A stretch of 9,219 bases of DNA from Spirochaetales bacterium (GTDB taxonomy: Bacteria; Spirochaetota; Spirochaetia; Sphaerochaetales; Sphaerochaetaceae), in contig JAGABK010000071.1 of assembly GCA_017614625.1 (NCBI GenBank), forward strand, positions 1 to 9,219, given 5' to 3'. The translations under genes and the position numbers were made by a program. The first letter of the stretch is position 1. Every line of letters begins with the position of its first letter. This document shows positions 6,021 to 9,219 of this stretch, one piece after another. The notes under the pieces are model-generated. The model searched no databases. It saw only the letters and a program-made list of their open reading frames with translations, and had not been told where the DNA came from.

Positions 6021-7469
6021 ATGGACAGATACCGAATCGACGGCAGGGATTTCGTCCGCCTCGTGAAGGCCGGAGCCGAGAATCTCAGAAAGAACGCCGA
6101 CATAGTGAACGAACTCAACGTCTTCCCCATTCCGGACGGAGACACGGGTTCGAACATGCTCATGACGATGGAGGGAGGCCTCAAGGGAGCCGGCATCGAC
6201 GCCGAAGCCTCCGTCGGAAAGGCCGCCTCCTGCGTCGCCGACGGCATGCTCCTCGGCGCCAGGGGAAACTCCGGCGTCATCCTCTCGCAGATCTTCGCGG
6301 GCCTCGCAAGAGGGCTTGAGGGCAAGGAGACAGCCACCGCTCCCGACCTGGCGCAGGCCATGAAGAGCGGAGTGCGCACAGGCTACCATGCTGTCGTGAA
6401 CCCCACCGAGGGAACCATCCTCACCGTGGCGCGCGAGGCGTCCGAGTACGCCGCATCGAAGGTCGCGTCCGGAAGCACCATCGAGGAGTTCTGGGCCGAG
6501 TATCTGACAGAGGCCGAGCGCTCCCTGCAGAGGACCCCTGACCTTCTGGCCGTCCTGAAGGAAGCCGGAGTCGTCGACAGCGGCGGAGCCGGACTCTACT
6601 ACATCGTCGAAGGCATGCTGACAGCCGCAAGGGGCGGAGACGTGAAGGCCATGGACATGACGTTCATCGACAACAACTCCGCTGCCCAGGAAATGGATTT
6701 CAGCAAGTTCAACGAGAACAGCGTCATGGAGTTCGGCTACTGCACGGAGTTCCTGCTCCAGCTGCAGAAGTGCAAGTGCGACATTGACGCCTTCACCGTC
6801 GAGAAGGACATGATACCCTATCTCGAGTCCATAGGCGGAGATTCCATCGTGTGCTTCAAGAACGGGAGCGTCGTGAAGGTCCATGTCCACACGATGACAC
6901 CCTCGAAGGCGCTTGAATACGCCCAGAAGTTCGGCGAGTTCCTCAAGGTCAAGATCGAGAACATGACGCTGCAGCACAGCGGCTCGGTCGTAAGGAACCG
7001 CTTCAGGATCGCCACGCCCACCGCAAGAAGGAAGAAGTTCGCCATGATAGTCGTGGCCACCGGAGAGGGAATCAAGAACACCTTCAAGGAACTGGGCGCC
7101 GACTACGTCATAGACGGCGGACAGGGGCGCAACCCCTCCTCCGAGGACTTCATCACCGCCTTCCAGAGCGTGAACGCCGACACCATCTTCGTGCTGCCGA
7201 ACAACGGCAACATCGTCCTTGCCGCAAGACAGGCCGCAGGTCTGTTCGACGCCTCGGACGTCCATGTCATCGAGAGCAGGAATCTGGGCGAAGGCTATGC
7301 CGCCATGTCCATGCTCTCCTACGACAGCGGGGACGTGAAGGAGATCGAGGCCGAGCTTACGGAGGCCATGAAGGGCGTCGTCACCGGACTCGTGTCCACA
7401 TCAGTGCGCGATGCGAACCTCAACGGGATTGCGATCAGCATGCACGACTACATAGGCTTCACCAACTAG
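6021..7469 (+). CDS. fakA: Fatty acid kinase FakA (DhaL-domain), main part up to an in-frame TAG
   Basis: 482 codons, then TAG; the same frame continues to 7694, making a 557-codon frame, close to the usual FakA length of about 550. The DhaL/DAK2 ATP-binding domain spans about 1-200: NVFPIPDGDTGSNM (33-46, Mg-binding Asp39 and Asp41), GARGNSGVILSQIF (79-92) and VVDSGGAGL (184-192). The middle domain has FGYCTEF (238-244) and KVHVHT (286-291); Cys241, His288 and His290 fit the zinc site described for S. aureus FakA. The C-terminal DegV-like domain starts near 340, with GGQGRNPS (367-374) and LPNNGNI (392-398), and is cut by the TAG. The enzyme phosphorylates FakB-bound fatty acid. The start has GAGG 9 bases upstream inside fakB and lies 1 base past its stop. 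All catalytic motifs precede the TAG, but the missing end completes the C-terminal domain that docks FakB. Confidence 0.88.
   Translation: MDRYRIDGRDFVRLVKAGAENLRKNADIVNELNVFPIPDGDTGSNMLMTMEGGLKGAGIDAEASVGKAASCVADGMLLGARGNSGVILSQIFAGLARGLEGKETATAPDLAQAMKSGVRTGYHAVVNPTEGTILTVAREASEYAASKVASGSTIEEFWAEYLTEAERSLQRTPDLLAVLKEAGVVDSGGAGLYYIVEGMLTAARGGDVKAMDMTFIDNNSAAQEMDFSKFNENSVMEFGYCTEFLLQLQKCKCDIDAFTVEKDMIPYLESIGGDSIVCFKNGSVVKVHVHTMTPSKALEYAQKFGEFLKVKIENMTLQHSGSVVRNRFRIATPTARRKKFAMIVVATGEGIKNTFKELGADYVIDGGQGRNPSSEDFITAFQSVNADTIFVLPNNGNIVLAARQAAGLFDASDVHVIESRNLGEGYAAMSMLSYDSGDVKEIEAELTEAMKGVVTGLVSTSVRDANLNGIAISMHDYIGFTN
7467..7469 (+). other. In-frame TAG codon within the fakA homology region
   Basis: The codon order is TTC ACC AAC TAG ACC ATG CTC. 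Protein similarity to the FakA family continues on both sides in the same frame without a visible gap or insertion, and the TAG falls at the surface turn that usually reads about GxxxGKI. It is one base change from AAG, CAG, GAG, TGG, TAC, TCG or TTG. UAG ends at least three other genes here (korB, lysR, the TVP38-family gene), so it works as an ordinary stop elsewhere in this window. Confidence 0.8.
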
Positions 7470-7472
7470 ACC

Positions 7473-7694
7473 ATGCTCGCCGCCGACAAGGACAAGATCA
7501 GATGCGCAATGACGCTTCTGAAGAACCTCAAGGCCCAGGAGCACGAGTACCTGATCGCCATCTACGGCAAGAGCGCCTCGGAGGACGACAGGACCGCCTT
7601 CAGGGACAGCATGAGACAGGATTTCCCGTCCATGGAGCTGTACGAGATAGACGGCGGCCAGGAGGTCTATGATTTCATGTTCATTCTGCAGTAA
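7473..7694 (+). CDS. fakA: C-terminal end of FakA, separated by the in-frame TAG
   Basis: 73 codons from ATG 7473 to TAA 7692-7694, in the same frame as the upstream kinase. The segment matches the family's C-terminal end: a helix (KIRCAMTLLKNL), then EYLIAIYGKSAS, corresponding to the usual ELVTIxYGED strand and loop, then FPSMELYEIDGGQEVYDFM, corresponding to FPDxEVxxxxGGQPxYxYxxS. No ribosome binding site precedes ATG 7473, although it is only 3 bases past the TAG, so reinitiation by the terminating ribosome is possible. As a separate protein it would be only about half a domain. The alternatives are UAG readthrough or recoding, a split gene working as two chains, a recent nonsense mutation, or a sequence error. 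The homology is clear; the expression mode cannot be decided from the DNA. Confidence 0.75.
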   Translation: MLAADKDKIRCAMTLLKNLKAQEHEYLIAIYGKSASEDDRTAFRDSMRQDFPSMELYEIDGGQEVYDFMFILQ

Positions 7695-7697
7695 GAT
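7692..7697 (+). promoter_or_regulatory. Possible -10 element of the HAD gene
   Basis: TAAGAT (4 of 6 consensus matches, sharing the fakA-end TAA) lies at -12 to -7 of the ATG at 7704, the same position as in lysR. No ribosome binding site and no good -35 are visible. Weak alone; noted because it repeats the leaderless geometry. Confidence 0.25.
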
Positions 7698-7703
7698 ACC
7701 TGC

Positions 7704-8516
7704 ATGGTTAAGGTAATCTGCTGCGATATGGACGGAACCCTCCTTAGGGACGACAAGTCCCTGAGCGAGGAGAACATCAGATGGATAAGAAAAGCCGTTT
7801 ACGAGGCCGGGGTGCACTTCACCCTGGTCTCAGGCCGCATGCCCGGAGCCGTAACGCCGTTCTATGACAGGATCGGCATCACCGGCCCCGTGTCCTGCTA
7901 CAACGGCGGGACCCTCGTGGACAAGGACGGACGCATTGTCTCGGAGATGAAGATCCCCCACGACATAGCCCTCATGCTCTGCGATATCCACGACAGGTTC
8001 AGGGACAGCTCCGACATCATCCTCTTCAACGGAATCAAGTGGTACCTGGAGAAACGGGACTGCTATGCCTACGCACCCAAGCTCAAGATCTACGGCTACG
8101 ACTGCGAACTCGGGGAGAAACGGGCCCTTCTGGACACCTTCGACACCAACAAGGTCAACATCATGTCTGCCTCGCAGCAGGTTCTTGAGGACGTCCTGGC
8201 CCGGATAGAGAAGGAAATCCCGCCGTACTCACTGACAATCTACCGTGTGATGGACTTCCTTGAGATCATGCCCTACGGATGCAGCAAGGGCAACGCCATC
8301 ACCACGCTTTCAGAATACTTCGGCGTCTCATGCTCCGAGATCATGGCCATAGGCGACGACCTCAACGACGTACCGATGCTGGAGAAGGCAGGATATTCGG
8401 TCGCCATGGGAAACGCCGTCCCCGGCGCGAAGGCCGCGGCGAGATTCGTCACGGACACGAACGAACGCGACGGCGTGGCCAAGGCGATAAAGAAGCACGT
8501 CTTCGGTCTTGATTGA
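7704..8516 (+). CDS. Cof-type HAD-superfamily hydrolase (likely sugar- or small-molecule phosphatase)
   Basis: 270-residue cytoplasmic HAD phosphatase of the Cof/YbiV type (class IIB, alpha/beta cap inserted between motifs II and III), normal length. Motif I is DMDGT (8-12; nucleophile Asp8, acid/base Asp10), motif II is LVSGR (Ser43), motif III is the lysine in YGCSKGNAI (Lys195), and motif IV is GDDLND (217-222, Mg ligands). The cap lies roughly between residues 80 and 185. Substrates in this family are broad (sugar phosphates, FMN, PLP) and cannot be read from the sequence. It starts 9 bases after the TAA that ends the fakA frame, so co-transcription with fakBA is possible, but it lacks a ribosome binding site and may have its own promoter. 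A role in removing acyl-phosphate is unsupported. Confidence 0.9.
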   Translation: MVKVICCDMDGTLLRDDKSLSEENIRWIRKAVYEAGVHFTLVSGRMPGAVTPFYDRIGITGPVSCYNGGTLVDKDGRIVSEMKIPHDIALMLCDIHDRFRDSSDIILFNGIKWYLEKRDCYAYAPKLKIYGYDCELGEKRALLDTFDTNKVNIMSASQQVLEDVLARIEKEIPPYSLTIYRVMDFLEIMPYGCSKGNAITTLSEYFGVSCSEIMAIGDDLNDVPMLEKAGYSVAMGNAVPGAKAAARFVTDTNERDGVAKAIKKHVFGLD

Positions 8517-8517
8517 G

Positions 8518-8534
8518 AAAAACTGAACTCAGTT
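8518..8534 (-). terminator. Weak hairpin with T-run after the PFL/DUF711 gene
   Basis: AACTGA-ac-TCAGTT (8521-8534) is a perfect 6-bp inverted repeat overlapping the PFL-gene stop in the 12-bp gap before the converging HAD gene. Read on the minus strand the stem runs into TTTTT. The stem is short and AT-rich with a 2-base loop, so it may be too weak to terminate. Confidence 0.3.
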
Positions 8535-9219
8535 CTTGAATGAATGCACCGGAGCAGGGATCCTTCCGCCGCGTGCTATGAAATCCTCGCAGGAATAATC
8601 GTTCACCCTCATCACGGGAGCGCTTCCCAGCAGGCCTCCGAATTCGGCCGTGTCGCCCACGTCCTTGCCCTCGACCGGGATAATCCTCACGGCCGTGGTC
8701 TTCTGGTTGATCATTCCGATTGCCATCTCGTCCGCGATGATTCCCGAGATCGTCGATGCCGGCGTCTTTCCGGGAACGGCGATCATGTCCAGTCCCACCG
8801 AGCACACACAGGTCATCGCCTCCAGCTTCTCGATCGTCAGGCAGCCGCACATGGCCGAGCTGATCATGCCATGGTCCTCCGACACCGGGGTGAAGGCGCC
8901 CGAAAGGCCTCCTACATAGCTCGATGCCATTATTCCGCCCTTCTTGACCGCGTCGTTCAGAAGAGCCAGGGCCGCCGTCGTACCCGGGGCTCCGACCTTG
9001 TCCAGACCCATGGACTCGAGGATCTCGGCGATCGAATCGCCCACGGCGGGAGTCGGTGCGAGCGACAGGTCCACTATTCCATAGGGGATGCCCAGGCGCC
9101 TTGAGGCTTCCTGCGCCACGAGCTGGCCCAGCCTGGTGACCTTGAAGGCGGTCTTCTTTATGGTGTCGCAGAGCTCTCCGAAGGGCCTTCCCTTCACGCT
9201 CTGGATGGCGTGGTTGATG
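8529..9219 (-). CDS. PFL-family protein (DUF711/UPF0210), C-terminal half
   Basis: Partial gene: about 230 codons up to the TGA at 8531-8529, with the 5' half beyond the right edge. The frame is open through the edge; the apparent start at 9197 is an internal GTG, because upstream codons continue the family sequence ([14 protein letters not shown]). Full-length members are about 450 residues. Conserved stretches include [75 protein letters not shown] and [14 protein letters not shown] at the very end. The name comes from structural likeness to pyruvate formate-lyase; no glycyl-radical motif is seen here and the biochemical role is not established. It is often encoded beside a small ACT-domain protein, which would lie outside this window. 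It converges with the HAD gene. Confidence 0.92.
   Translation of the reverse strand, partial: INHAIQSVKGRPFGELCDTIKKTAFKVTRLGQLVAQEASRRLGIPYGIVDLSLAPTPAVGDSIAEILESMGLDKVGAPGTTAALALLNDAVKKGGIMASSYVGGLSGAFTPVSEDHGMISSAMCGCLTIEKLEAMTCVCSVGLDMIAVPGKTPASTISGIIADEMAIGMINQKTTAVRIIPVEGKDVGDTAEFGGLLGSAPVMRVNDYSCEDFIARGGRIPAPVHSFKN

Noticed and set aside
5156..7265. Two long minus-strand open frames (407 and 440 codons) opposite fakB and fakA
   Set aside because: They lie antisense to well-conserved fak genes, overlap each other, contain no recognisable motif and have no promoter or ribosome binding site.
6021..7694. Treating the gene simply as a decayed pseudogene
   Set aside because: Only one interruption is present, all catalytic motifs are intact, codon use is like its neighbours, and there is no frameshift; decay is one option but not shown.
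1..9219. CRISPR arrays, tRNA or rRNA genes, insertion sequences, attachment sites
   Set aside because: No spaced direct repeats, cloverleaf-like segments, transposase frames or terminal inverted repeats were found; nearly all of the window is coding.

Overview
The window looks like chromosomal DNA from a GC-rich strict anaerobe, probably gut-associated. Evidence for anaerobiosis is a ferredoxin-dependent 2-oxoglutarate oxidoreductase (korDABC) joined to succinyl-CoA synthetase. The fatty acid kinase pair, TVP38-type membrane protein, Cof-type HAD phosphatase and PFL/DUF711 protein are all families common in Bacillota. Several promoters fit bacterial sigma-70 spacing better than an archaeal TATA box. 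I therefore favour a bacterium (Clostridia-like or a neighbouring lineage). A methanogen of the Methanomassiliicoccales type is less likely but not excluded. No mobile element, CRISPR array, tRNA or rRNA was seen.

Layout: (1) 1-3182, minus strand: one tight operon korD-korA-korB-korC-sucC, with genes overlapping or 1 base apart; sucC runs off the left edge. (2) 3183-3324: a 142-bp divergent control region with two T-N11-A LysR-type boxes, then lysR (plus strand) to 4278. (3) 4275-4982, minus strand: a TVP38/TMEM64 membrane protein, tail-to-tail with lysR and sharing a CTAG at the stops. (4) 4983-5128: a second divergent control region containing an AT-rich dyad. (5) 5129-7694, plus strand: fakB then fakA, the fatty-acid-binding protein and kinase that make acyl-phosphate. 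fakA is interrupted by an in-frame TAG at 7467-7469, after which the same frame continues with the expected C-terminal end of the family up to a TAA at 7692-7694. (6) 7704-8516: HAD hydrolase. (7) 8529-9219, minus strand: C-terminal half of a PFL/DUF711 protein, running off the right edge.

How it works together: the kor-sucC operon interconverts 2-oxoglutarate, succinyl-CoA and succinate with ferredoxin as electron carrier, probably under the divergent LysR regulator. FakB presents a fatty acid to FakA for phosphorylation; the TVP38 protein and HAD hydrolase are neighbours with no proven link.

The points most worth a second look are the in-frame amber codon in fakA (recoding, reinitiation, mutation or sequencing error), a FakB lacking the usual histidine of its C-terminal motif, and an apparent pattern of leaderless promoters whose -10 element ends 6 bases before the start codon.
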